This document shows positions 46,176-58,208 of a stretch of DNA of 64,000 bases, in pieces. Location: contig OX579635.1 of the NCBI GenBank assembly GCA_951230915.1, forward strand, positions 18,848,001 to 18,912,000, given 5' to 3'. Position numbers and translations under genes: made by a program. How positions within the stretch are numbered: position 1 is the first letter of the stretch; every line of letters starts with the position of its first letter. This stretch comes from Antitrichia curtipendula (taxonomy: Eukaryota; Streptophyta; Bryopsida; Hypnales; Leucodontaceae). The notes under the pieces are model-generated. The model saw only the letters and a program-made list of their open reading frames with translations, did no database searches and was not told the DNA's origin.

Positions 46176-49124
46176 TCTTTATTTTGGCCAGTAGTGACAC
46201 ATTCAAGGCATAGGGAACAAGCCTAAAACGGCCCTCCAATGTCCCCCCCCAAACATCTAATGTTAATATTTTCCACAAGTTTTTGAAACCATTTGTAGAC
46301 ATGTAAAATTCCAAAGGCTTTGCATGTATATAATTTTCACTTAAATCAAACTCATAGGTTTAGGAGTTGCACACAATTTGGGATTTTTGCATTTGGGAGT
46401 TGGGTATTGCACTTGGCATGCATACCTTGAAGAAACCACATTTCAACCAATTAGGCAGGTGCAATTGCCATGAATAATATAATCTTCCTTTTGGGAGGTG
46501 TATGTAGTGTGTGCTTGAGTGCTTTTGTATTTATCTTCCTTCTAAAGCTTAAGAGATTTGTTAAAATAAATGTGAGGCAAACCTCCAAAATAAAAGTTTT
46601 CTTATTAGTACCTCTATTAGTATTCAAGAAAAAGGAATGAGTCAAACATCATTCACTTCTAAGAAATACTATAATATTACAACTCTATAGTATTAAAAAA
46701 ATGTTGCCCCTTTTTGCCATGCTCTAAATCTGTTCTAATGCCCAAATATCTCCAAAACCATTTGTCATCTATATCTTCCATTTGCATTGCTATATACTAA
46801 TTCTATAAGTTACAATTTTGCTTCAATGTGTATTGTCATCCTTACGTCCACTTGGACACCATGCAATGGAATTGATGTTACTTGTAATTGTCTGATTCTC
46901 ATTCTAATAAAGACATATTTCCACAAAACATAGACAATACTTTCTTAACTCACCTCCTTCTTTCTCTTGATGTTTTTTTTTAGTTTTTGGATGCTATGGC
47001 TATGATTGTTTTTAAACCAACACAAATAACCAATTGCAAACTTTTGTTTTCAAAAGTTGAAACAAAATCTATTTTTCTTTTATTATAAAGATAAAAATTG
47101 AAATTCATTACCTCTACTATTGTATAAAATATATTTGTAACTCATTTGAAATTATATACAATTGCACAACTCTAACCAATATTTCTATATTTAATTTTAA
47201 GTTATTTAAAAACTAATAATAAATACAAAAGTAATTTTATATAAAATCAAGTTGCTACTTGAAATAACCAAGGTTATGATTTTATTTATAAAGATCAACA
47301 AATCTTTGAAGACAAAAACTAGAATCATGAATCTTTGATTTAAACTTTTAATTATATGTATTTTACACAGAAGTACTGAAGTTGTTATCAAAACAAACTA
47401 GTGGTTCATTATATGTTATTTCACACAAAAGTATTGAAGTTGTTTTGTTTTTGTACTTTCCATATGGGGCCTAAATGTTGATATGAGAAGATTTTTGAGT
47501 TTCTACCAATTGAATGAGAACAACGATATCATTAGCAAATACCCTTTAAAATAGGAATTTAAATGAAATGAATTTTTGGAATAAAGTCACTAAAAGAATA
47601 TGTAATTCTTAAGGTTTAAGTCAACAAATACACAAAAAATTCAATTTAGAACCCTTATTAATTGTTGAATTGGTAATTTTGCTAATTGGGATTCATGTTA
47701 CTTTAAAAGATGACTTTATGAAGTAAAAATTGACATGAAGGATTCAACTTTGTTGAAGTTACGAAGCAATGAGATTTATTTATGGGGCTACTTTGTTTAA
47801 AGAGGAATATGTCTTTCCACAAAAAAAACATGATTTTAATAAAACAATGAATATAATGGATATTATCATACCCAGCTATTAGGATCAATACTAATTGAAG
47901 TTGGAAATTCAAATTTAGCAGATGCTAAAAATAAAAGTATTCCTTCAAAACCATATTTTTTGTATATAAAATCATAAGTCTAATGCATATCATTAAATTT
48001 TTAAATTTTAAATTTAAAAAATCAAATTACCATAAATTATTCAAATAAAATGAAGAAAATTCATATCAAATACAAAATATACTTGAACAATTTGAAAATT
48101 CTAAATAGAAGTACATTATAGTATATAATATGATAGCATGAAGAATTTTTTTGTGCCATTATACATTTAGAAATGTGGTTATAGATCCTCAACTTCAAAC
48201 TTAAATAAATTGCTCCTTCTTCAAATTTTTCAAATTTCAAGCAAGTAGAAATTACACTTTAAATTTCAGAAGCTTCATTTTGTTGTTTTTCTAAAATGCA
48301 AAAGAAATTATTTTAATGTCAAAATAATATTTTAAAGGATAAACACTCAAAGCATTATACAGGGATATTATTATTTTTATTAACTATCCTCTCTAAAGTC
48401 AAAAAACAACTTCATATGACTTTGTTTAATTCAATGATGTGGATATAGCACTAATAAAGTTGCATATAAAAAAAACGGTGAAATTTTTTTTCTTGATGTG
48501 AAAAAGACTTTGACCATACAAAAAATATTTTTTGTCTTTAGCTCTTTGTGGGGTCAACCTTGAAAGGACAAGCCTATGACCAAGTATTCAAACTTCAAAG
48601 TCCTTCTTTCCATATACTCCATTTTGCAAGCATGCATGAATGAAAATTCTAATATTTATTTTTTAGAGATGCAATTACATGTTTTTTGCAAGTCATAAAA
48701 ATTACAGTTTTCTTTTGAAAATTTGAAATTATTGTGAATATTTTCAAAAGAAAATTGTAATTTTAGAAAAAATAGAAAGGAATAAATATTGTTGAAAGAC
48801 ACTACATGGTGATATGTGGATTACCATTTTTTTTGTGTAAGAAAGTACAAAAAATATCACTATGAGGAAGCATCCAACACCATTCTTTAAATAATTTAAA
48901 CAACTCCCTTCCAAATTGGATGAAAAAATATTTTTTTCCATCCCAAAGGTATCCTTGAAATCATCTGAAGGCCACAAAACGTCCTCTCAAACTTCCCAAG
49001 ATCAATTTTATTAGAAAGTCTAATAAAATTTATAAATGAGGTACATGTTTTCTTACATATTTCAAAATACATAAGCAATTACACCATGTAAGGTAGACAT
49101 ATTCATTTCCATTCCTTCAAGAAT
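46176..49124. other. AT-rich intergenic DNA with one hairpin
   Basis: No gene is recognised. A hairpin with arms of about 25 bp lies at 48698-48763 (AAAATTACAGTTTTCTTTTG pairing with CAAAAGAAAATTGTAATTTT). Confidence 0.4.
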
Positions 49125-49683
49125 CATGTACCCCTGGTGCACAATTGCTTTTTAGAATGTACTCCATTGGTACTTGAAGACAAAATTGCCTGCAGGGAAC
49201 GGAACGGATATATCTACCTTATGTTTCGTTGAATTTTTTTAGGAGTTGCTTCATGTCAGTCACCCGCTATGATATATAGTGTTCACGGAAATGAGTCCAA
49301 AATTCCTCCCTCATGTACCAAAGGTGCACATTTGCTTTCTAGAATGTACTCCATTGATACATAGAGATGGAATTGGCTGCATGGATGGGAATAGGTATGT
49401 GAACCTTACCGCGTTTCGTTGAATTTCTTCATGAGTTGCTTTAAGTTAGTCACCTGCCATGGTGGTGCTCACCGAAATGAGTCCCAAATTCCTCCCTCAT
49501 GTACCAACGGTGCACATCTGCTTTCTAAAATGTTCTCCATTGGTACACAAAGACAGAGATCGGCTGCATGGACGAGAATGGGTATGTGAACCTCAAGTTT
49601 CATTGAATTTCTTCGTGAGCTGCTTCATGTTAGTCACCTGCCGTGGCGGTGGTGGTGGTGGTGGTGCTCACGGAAACGAGTCC
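49125..49683 (+). repeat. Tandem repeat, three units of about 186 bp
   Basis: Units start at 49125, 49312 and 49498 with CATGTACC followed by GGTGCACA. They continue through AGAATGTACTCCATTGGTAC, GGCTGCATGGA, GTTTCGTTGAATTTC, GAGTTGCTTCATGTTAGTCA and GAAATGAGTCC. The last unit has gained a (GGT)n run. No frame is shared across all units, so this looks like satellite-type DNA. Confidence 0.8.
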
Positions 49684-52600
49684 CAAATTAAGTTACGAGT
49701 TGCAACGCGAGTTTGGACGGAGGTTGCAAAGTGGTTGAAGGTTGGGGTCAGCTTGAGATTTGGGTGTGGCAATTGATCCGATCCACAGCCACACCAAAGG
49801 TGTGGCCACCGAATTGGGTGCCATGTGCAGAATGATAGTGACTGACCATGCAATATTGGCAGCCCCAAGATGATGGATGGCTTATGTGAGTTCTAACTCA
49901 CTCCCAGATAACACCTCACTTCAGTTCTAGCACGCCTTGTGCATGGGTAGCCTCGGTGGGCGGACCGACGCATGCACCAGCTAACCCGGTTTCAAGATAA
50001 GATAATGATCCTCCAGGACGGACAGCATCACAGACAGAGATTCTACAACTGATGGTTCTGTGAGTCACAAGGCAAAGGGAAATTACAGGTAGAAGGTCCA
50101 TAAATGGACTATCTAAGGGCTGGAACTAAATTTTGGGGAGGTGAAACATCTTGAAATATTCTTCTGTAAATTTTCCTTGAAAGACAAGTGGAATTGGCAT
50201 CTAACCCAAGTCGTTTCATATTTTTTGGAGCTTTGTAGAATCAGTTACACATTTTTGAAGATGAATAGTAGTGGTCATCAAAAGCGACCACCTGCTGAAA
50301 TGTACACTGTTGGTACATATCGATACATTGAAGAAAGCTGAAATGTACCTTTGTGTCATGTTCAGTTCAAAATGCCCGAACTGCTCTCAAACGTTTTACC
50401 TTCCAGGTTGATTGAGAGTTTGGCTCCCACCTGCTAAGGTTAACTTGCCTATGATAGGTAGAGTGAGTGGTTCATTTTGTTGCCATTAGAAAAAAAGGAA
50501 AAAAGATCAGATAATTTTTTCCCGTACAAAGACAAATGTGAGAAATGAATGAAGCAATTGAAATTATATTTTTTGGACAAAATATGGATTTGTTATGAAT
50601 TTTTGAAGTGTGCTTCCCAATTGGTCCAAAAGAGTCTCTAGGCTACCCCAAATCATTGGATGAAATTCATCTAGTGTAGAGGGCTGTGAGTTCCCCTAAT
50701 TTCCTGAACTGTGGGAGGTTGATGTGGTTGAGAGACTACCACATTGGATAATAATCAAATTATTATTTTTAGTTATTATTTCTAGATTTTGTATTATTAT
50801 TTTAATATTATTAATTATTCTGACCAGCACTAGTTGGTTCACAACATTGGGGACATGCTTGAAATGGCCCTCCAACGCCTCTAAAAAACATCTATTGCGG
50901 CAAAAGTGTTTCTACAATGGTCATCTTACCACCTATGGCAATCACAAGATTTTCTAACACGGCCAAGACATGAAGGAATAAAAAATTGACGTTTTATGAC
51001 GAGTTTATACTAGAAAGGTATAAGTGTCCTATGACAGTCATTAACTACTCCAAGACCATCTCCCAAAACATTTATTATGGCCACAAACCAACCTAATGTA
51101 GTCCTAACCCCATTTCTTAGAAAAAGCGTGTCATGGGTAGATGTAAGACTCTCATGAGTAGTTCCCTAGGTGCTTGTCTTAGGTGATTTGCGTGTCATAG
51201 ACAGGTTTACCTTCATTCAACTTGGAATTGTTGGTGATGATGAACTTATCACAAACCTCTTAAAAATGTGCATACACAAATCTTATCAATTAATTAACCA
51301 CCACCCACAAATCAAGGGTAAATTAACAATTGTATAGGTGATTTGCACATCCATCCCTCCAAAAAAACAAAAAAACTTTGATAGGAATATAGTATATGGA
51401 ATGCATACATAATATATGTGGGTATAATACAAGAAATATGGAAGTTCTACAGGATATGATATATGGTATAGATATGGGATATGGTTGTTAATCCTATATT
51501 TATTGTAATCTAGCATGATCATAAAATATAGATATGGTGGTTATTAATTCACTAACTTATTAAGTGAATGGCTAGTGATTTCTTACTATCCCTTCAAAAG
51601 GGACACCCTACATCTTCATAACTTTACTCTAGAAATGATGCACTTCCTTGGTTAGCCATCCTTCAACAAATAAAAAGAGCAACGTTGATTTTAGATAAAT
51701 TGACATGAATCTTGATTTCTTGTAAGGTATTACTTGTAAAAGAGTCCAAATAAGCATATGACTATCTCTATCAAGTATTTATTTGTTTAAAAAGAATAAG
51801 TTTTTGCAAATGCCCAAACCATAAATGTTCCAAAAATTATAATGTACTTCAAAATGGATAATCTCATCTCTTGACTTTGAAAATTCATAGTATTTACACA
51901 ATGCTTAAAAAATAGTAATCTATGTTTAGAATATTTGTACTATTAAATTGTCAACAAGAAAACTAATACTTGTGAAAAATTTCTAAATTTTTTATAATTA
52001 TTATAAGTTTCAAAATTCTTGTTTGCAAATCATTGACTATTTTAGAACCACCCATTTTGATTCAAATGTAAATTTTGCCTTACAATGAATGACGAAATTG
52101 AGTACAAAGTTGAAATTTTTTCATTCAAACAACTATATCATAAGCATCAATGGACAAAGTCCAAAAATAGATATACAAAAGTTGTAGTGTACAACACACT
52201 ACATGTTACCACGGAAGTTTGAAGGAAAAAGTAGTTGTGATTTGAAAAAAATCAATTTCAAAGTTAGCCGTCTAAAACTCAATTTTGTTCAACTTGATTT
52301 GGAATTATTTTATCTTTTTCCAATATTTTCTTAAAACTCCAAATTTTATTTTTGTGCCTTGGCATGTTGGTATACAAAACTTGAAGGAAATTAACATTTA
52401 TAATTTAAAATATCAACAATTTGACAAACATGCAAATGATGTTGATTCTTACAATATTTTTTTTTTTTTTGAATTGAGAGCATGGGACAACATTAGCCAT
52501 TGTAAGAAGAGTACAAGTTGCAATTGTCCATTGTTACATCTTAATGCCCTGGCATTTGAAATATTTGTCGAATTGGACAATGCATTCAATTTATATTTCA

Positions 52601-52699
52601 TAGCCGTATAATGCATTTTTAGGTTCAATTTTTTAGTCCAAATACTAGAGTTCATAATGCATATAATTGATCCAACAAATTAAAAAATAAATAAATTAC
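49684..52699. other. Intergenic DNA
   Basis: 49700-50100 is GC-richer with short unsupported frames. 50100-50650 carries fragments related to the elements at 22898 and 25603. The remainder is AT-rich with no gene seen. Confidence 0.35.
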
Positions 52700-52833
52700 C
52701 AATGTCAATATATTTCCATGAAGCATATGTGTTTTTCTAGCTTCACAAAAAGTTTCAAAAATTATGATGAATCTTGAGCCTATCCGAGGTCACATTTTGG
52801 CCCTTGTAGGACCAATGGGACTTTAGGGGTTAA
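52700..52833 (+). mobile_element. TTAA-type element, right-end fragment
   Basis: It ends in AGGACCAATGGGACTTTAGG then GGTTAA. The preceding CTATCCGAGGTCACATTTTG corresponds to the CTGCCCAAAATCCATTTTG block of the fuller copies. The left end was not found. Confidence 0.5.
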
Positions 52834-54899
52834 TCATGTGGATAAAGCATTAAAGAGATTGTATACTAGAAATAGGATGAAATTCATCCATCCTTCAATA
52901 CATTAGAAGCTTATTTGTCCATTTGAAGGATACCAAGCATCCTTAGTGTCTTTCCAATGTCAATCCAAAACGGGTCCATGACCACTCATTTCAAGCCTCA
53001 TTGTCCATGACTTTGTTTGATGCCATTTTGCAACTAGATATGAATGAAAAAAATTATATCTATTTTTTAGAAATGAAGGCATATGTCTACTACTAGTCGT
53101 AAACCATTCCTGATTCCCGTCCCGTTCAATCAACGGGAAGCTTCTGTGCCGTAATCCCCGATTACGCAACCAAAAACGCGTAATCGGGGATTATGGATTT
53201 TTCATCCGGTTCATCATTTCATCCAATTTTATCTTCTCTTTCAGTCGTGATTTACGTCGGGCAATACCCTTATCGTTGGGCATTGCCCTATACATAAAAT
53301 TTTGAATTTTTTTGGATATTTTTTGAAATTACTGTGAATTTTAAGAAAAAAATGAAAAAAATTCATGTCAAATATGTAATATTTTCAAAAAATCTAAAAT
53401 TTTCACTATAGATGTATATTATAGTATATGATATTATGGTATATATCAAAGTTATTGTATAACTCTAATATTAGAAAATCAATAAACCATGGTTATAGAC
53501 CCAAAATTCATATTGCTATAAAATATTGAACTTTTTTTTTCTTTCAAAATTTTCAAATGGAAGAGAAACTAAGCTTGAGAGGCTTCATTTCATTAGTTGA
53601 ACTCAAATAAAAAAATTATCATTTTTATGACTAAAATTCACATCAATAGTAAATAGGAAGAAACAACCAAAATACATTACAATGGTGATCTATGGAGTAC
53701 TTAAGAATTAAGCATCTTTTTCTTTAGAAAAGTCAAAAATATCATAATGAGAAAATTTGCAACACTATTCACTGAAAATGTAGTTAATCAATTTAAAAAG
53801 AAGTTATCCATTGGACCGCGGTGTCCTTCCAGGGATAAGTTCCGCCAACAAGATTCACGCCCCTACCAGGTCTTGGAAATCGGGAACCCGCCGCCTTGGG
53901 GACGTGGACCTGAACGTCGCCCTGAACCCATGGCCAAGGAGGATGAAACCGAGGATGTTTCATCCAGAATCTCATTCATCCAGGGCAGATGCAGGCAGGG
54001 CGGGCGGGCGAGAGTGGTGGCTCCTAGTCTACACCAACCGTGCCGTGCAGTGCCGGGGGTGCTGCTCCTGCTGCTTGGTGCTTTCTGCTTCCTGTTTCCT
54101 GTTTCGTGCTTCCTCCTTCCTGTTGCTGCTGCTGCTGTTGCTGCTGCTGCTGCCCTGTTGCTGGGCTCGCTTTTCTTACAGACCGCCTGCCTTGCTTTCT
54201 ACGCTGCTGGCTGGGACGACGATCAGACGATGCATGCATGCTCAGGCACGCCCCCCATCATCACCACCACTGCAGCAGCACCAACATTCCTCCCCGCCTG
54301 CTTTCCCTCCGCAAACACCGCCTGCCCTCCCGCCTGCTTTTCCATGTAAGTGAAATGATCATGGCAGTCAAGCCCTTGCTCGCTCGCTCGCACGCACTCG
54401 ACCTACTTTGATTTCTCAACTCTCTCGAAAGAGAAACTCCCGCGATCTCTCTCACTCACTCTCATACTCATTTCGTCTTCACGCACAAGGTTTTATTACC
54501 TTCCTACCTACCAGCCTTGCCCTGTTACATGAGTTCTCACAGGGACTGTTTGAGTGAAAGCGCATTCGGAAGAAGAGGAAGGAAGGGAGTCGTTTTCTGT
54601 TGGGGTTGCAATGCCGATTACTAAACCGGCGTTTAGTTTAGCTCTGAGGCGAAATTCGTGGAGGGTGAGGGTGTAGGGTTTGGTGAAGGGGTGGATCGGG
54701 GCTGCTGGTGGGGACGATCGGGGCTGGTATTATGCGGGGCTTGATATTAACGTGGGATGTGCGGAGGATCGCAGGCGCTCGAATTCGTGAAATTTGAGGC
54801 AATGGGGTAGCGCCTGTGGTCGTTCCAATGGAAGAACGAATGGAGGAAGACTAGAAGTAGTTTTAAGACGACGAGGACGAGGAGTAGCAGTGGAAGGCC
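52834..54899. other. Intergenic DNA leading into the promoter of the cysteine-rich gene
   Basis: 53030-53100 and 53400-53740 repeat words from 27950-28440. A GC-rich stretch at 53810-54360 holds a (CTG)n-type run at about 54119-54160, which opens low-complexity frames on both strands. 54360-54530 is CT-rich (CTCGCTCGCTCG, TCTCTCTCACTCACTCTC), typical of plant core promoters or 5' leaders, and probably serves the gene at 54900. Confidence 0.4.
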
Positions 54900-56578
54900 A
54901 TGATGGAGGAGGCGTCCAGGACTCCGTCGTTCTTGATCGACATCGAGCTATGGCAGAAATTCAACCTGGAGCTGCGCGCGGCGTGTCACTGGTGCACGCA
55001 CCACCACACGACCACCCCCGCGGAGGCCGCCAAGCAGCTGGAGCGCGGGGAAGGCTGGCCGCGCGACTGGATCTCGCGTAAAGTGAAAAACTCCACGCGA
55101 CAATTCGGAGGGCTGTTCATATGCCCCGCGCCCGACTGCGCCGGGCATTCCAACGCCAAGGGCGAGCGAAGACGGCGATGGTTCTGCCGATTCTGCATCA
55201 ATCGGCACTTGGGCGTGGACCTGAAGAATTTCTTCCAGCTCGATGAAGTGCAAGGCAAGTGGATCCAGGTGTGTGTTTGGCTGCGTCGTGAAGCTCATGC
55301 TCATAGCTCGTGCTTGCGTTGCGATCGTCACGCCTCGGTTGCATCGGCGATTGTCATGTCATTGCGCAGATTCAGTGGTGCAACCATCAGTTGCTTATTT
55401 GTTTGCGTCCCTTGGAAACAGTCTCCTTTTTGAAACATTTCACACCAATTGCAAATTGATCATGTCGTGATAAGCATAATTTCAGATGGGCCAAGAGTTT
55501 ATATCACTAGAATCTATGAAAACATCGTCTTTCTTGCTCAAATTCTGAACAAAATGGAAGTTTGCACATGATCTTCTCAAAACTACTGAAAATAACAGGA
55601 GATTCAGGTTGGACCTCGTGCTTTTTTCCATACTTTTGAGCAGGTTCAATGAGAAGCTCTGTTCAGTTTTTGACCGACAATCGCAGTGTTCATTATTGAT
55701 TCTGGTGAAATATAATTTGGATTCATCTCAATTGTATTATGATAAATTCAATTGGTCGTTTTAAAAACCATTGATCCGTAGTCCTTTAGGGGGTTTACGA
55801 ACTGCAGAATTAGAGGCTCCGTTAACCATGTAGTACTTTAGAGACTCCATTGACCATGCAAGTGAACTTTGATTTCTGCTAGAAGTGTGACACACTTAAT
55901 CAATTGACGATTAGTTTCGTGACACTGAATTTTAGCTTACCAAAAAATACATGTGCAAAATTTTAGATGGCGCGAATTTCTAGATTGTTAAAGGGAAGGC
56001 TCAAGTTCACCTGTACGGTGAATGAAACCCCTCCCTTACTGTATGGTGAATGGAAACTTTACATTAGTTGTTGCGATCTCAAAGGACATCAGTGACTGTT
56101 GCAGATCCCCAATCTGTGCTGCTGGCATTGCCAAGCGAGATTAGGCGAGGCCGAGTGTATCAACTGTCCACAGAAACATACGAAGCGAGCCAAGCGAGCG
56201 AAAGAGAATCCCTTGCCACCCACGCGGTCACTGCTGGGGCCATCCGGTCACTCCAATGTTGCAGGTGTGGCCTCGGTGCTTTTGGCAGCAGCGGGCGATG
56301 GGGACTACGATGGGGTGTCGAGTGAGGGACGAGGTGGTCCGACGAACGAAGCGCACAGTATGGACGAGAGTAATTTTGGAGTTGGGGAGACGCATGTGCG
56401 GTTGGGGCTTCCCATGCACGCTTCTCCTGTTTCGGATTTTCGTTACGTTCCTGCCATGCATCAACAACCGCAGCCGCCGCCACGGCCCTTCTTCTCTGAG
56501 AAGGCAGGTTTTTGCCTCGTCAATCCTTTTCTCATGGTGTTCCGAGTGTGCTTAGTGTGCGAACCGTTCATTCATTAA
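54900..56578 (+). CDS. Cysteine-rich, probable zinc-binding protein with a CXXC array
   Basis: Two exons, 54900-55268 and 56105-56578, join in phase 0 to give 280 residues. Paired cysteines recur: CHWC (29-32), CPAPDC (75-80, with His83), CRFC (96-99), CWHC (129-132) and CINC (141-144). Ten such Cys would suit two or three zinc sites. The fourth pair begins directly after the splice junction, so both exons make one domain. Between pairs lie aromatic and basic words (GWPRDWISRK, RRRRWFCRFC). After residue 150 the chain is low in order, and PPPRPFFSEK is followed by an odd hydrophobic end. That end may be read-through of an intron, as GAAGGCAGGTTTTT at about 56500 could be a donor, so the true C-terminus may differ. 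I do not recognise the family. Nuclear or RNA/protein-binding roles are only guesses. Confidence 0.65.
55455..55797. repeat. Two short TTAA-family repeats head to head in the intron
   Basis: A forward copy (CAGATGGGCCAAGAGTTTAT through GATCTTCTCAAAACTACTG) is followed by a reverse copy (TTCATTATTGATTCTGGTG through AATTGGTCGTTTTAAAAACC). The pair ends at GTAGTCCTTTAGGGGG. Both cores match the copies in TRM13 and PIFI introns. Together they could fold back. Confidence 0.55.
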
Positions 56579-58208
56579 TGGTTGCACAACAACCCTTCCT
56601 CAGTTGCTATGGGCTTATGAAGATTCAGGTCACGTTGAAGTTACTCCCTCCCCATATTTGCAAGAGCATAGCCATGATCTGAACTGCTGATGGCTTTATC
56701 GGAATAGAAGAATATACTAAAATTATGATATATAATGTAAAGTCTCCATTCATCATACAGTAATGGAGAGGTTCTCTTCACCACTCCGTTTAACCTTGAA
56801 CCTTTCGCTACAACAATCTAGAAACTTGCACTGTCTACAATTTTGCACATTTATTTTGTGGTAAGCTAATAATCAATATCATGAAACTAAATGTCAATTG
56901 ATTAAGTACAAATGAAGCGCACCTGTATGGTCAATGGAGCCTCTACCTTCGAACGCAGAAAACATCGAATCTGCAGTTTGTGAACCTCTAATGGACTACG
57001 AGTCAATGGTTTTAAAACGATGAATTCGAATGATCATAATATAATTCAGATGGATCCAAATTATATGGAACCAAAATTTTTAGACATGTCATGTATCCCT
57101 GGGCAGCAATTCCTGACACCTGATCAATTAATTATTGAAATTTTGGTCTCATAGTTACCGTCACTGGCTGTAGTTTGAAGAAGGCCCTGAAAATCAGATT
57201 CGTCTCTCTATTTTTCTTTTGAATGCTGCGGTAGTTCATTGAATGGTCGTGCAAACGCGAGCCTAGGGAATTAACAATTTACTGTTCGCTTTGGTTTCGA
57301 AATTTCGAAATTAGAGAGTGTTAGACTTTGAAATGGTGCTGTTTGTCATATTTTTACATGTGTATATGAGTACCTACCCTCTACTTTGTGTGGTCAATGG
57401 CTTTTATCATGTCAGAAAGTGGTTGTTTGGATTTTTAGCATTTGCCTGTAGCTGTTACATAGTCGAGGGTTGGTCTCTTGATAGTACCTGATAGGGTATG
57501 CAGAAACTTGTAGCTTATGAACCCGTTCGTAAGGTAGAACTGCTCAAATATGACAGCCTGCCGAGAAGCAACGCCTTCCAATATTGGTTGTACAATTTAT
57601 GTAGTATTATCCATTAGATGAAAATGACTATTTCTTCTAGAAGTGCACACCAATAGGATTTCAATGTATATCTCGTCAAATTATCCGAATAAAATTTGAG
57701 TAATTCAGATTTGGTCATAAGTTAAGAGTGTTGCTTTTGGGTAGACTGTATTTGGGCGCCTCCACTGTATGACCGTTACTTATTAGCAGTTTCTGGATAA
57801 TCCAAAGTGATGATATCATACATTTTTACTGAACAGGGTGAAGTCGCGAGGTTAATCACGCCTGAGAGTTCGAGCGAATTTTTTACAAGAAGTTTGGTGA
57901 ATCTTTGTAAGGATGTCGAAGGGAGAGTATGATGTTGTTAAGAGGCAGGGTTTAGGGTTCTGAGTTCACCAGTAGAGTTTGGGAAATTACCTCATGTGAA
58001 CTGGTGGGGCAGGAGGTTTATTATTCTCTGTAGCCAATTAGTTGCTTGTCACTCGGATGATGCTTACCGTGGTGATGATGAGGATAACTTGAGCAAAATC
58101 ACTGGCTTGCACAGGAGGGTCAACGCTTTAAAGTGTGTTGAGACTCCGATGAGTTAATGTGGTTAGATCAAGGTTATTGATTCTGTAAGATGTGTGCGTA
58201 TCTTTCTG
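56579..58208. other. Intergenic DNA between the cysteine-rich gene and the M18 gene
   Basis: 56985-57060 is a fragment of the short TTAA-family repeat (AATGGACTACGAGTCAATGG). A 5' exon of the M18 gene may lie at 57840-58180; MSKGEYDVVKRQ at 57913 was considered, but its phase does not fit the next exon. Nothing else is supported. Confidence 0.35.

Noticed and set aside
53747..54349. Plus-strand frame of 200 residues
   Set aside because: It is driven by the (CTG)n run and GC-rich low complexity. Long frames also open in the other plus frame and on the minus strand there, and no motif or splice support was found.
57913..57960. MSKGEYDVVKRQ as first exon of the M18 gene
   Set aside because: The possible donor leaves one base, while the next exon needs none or two, so the phases do not fit.
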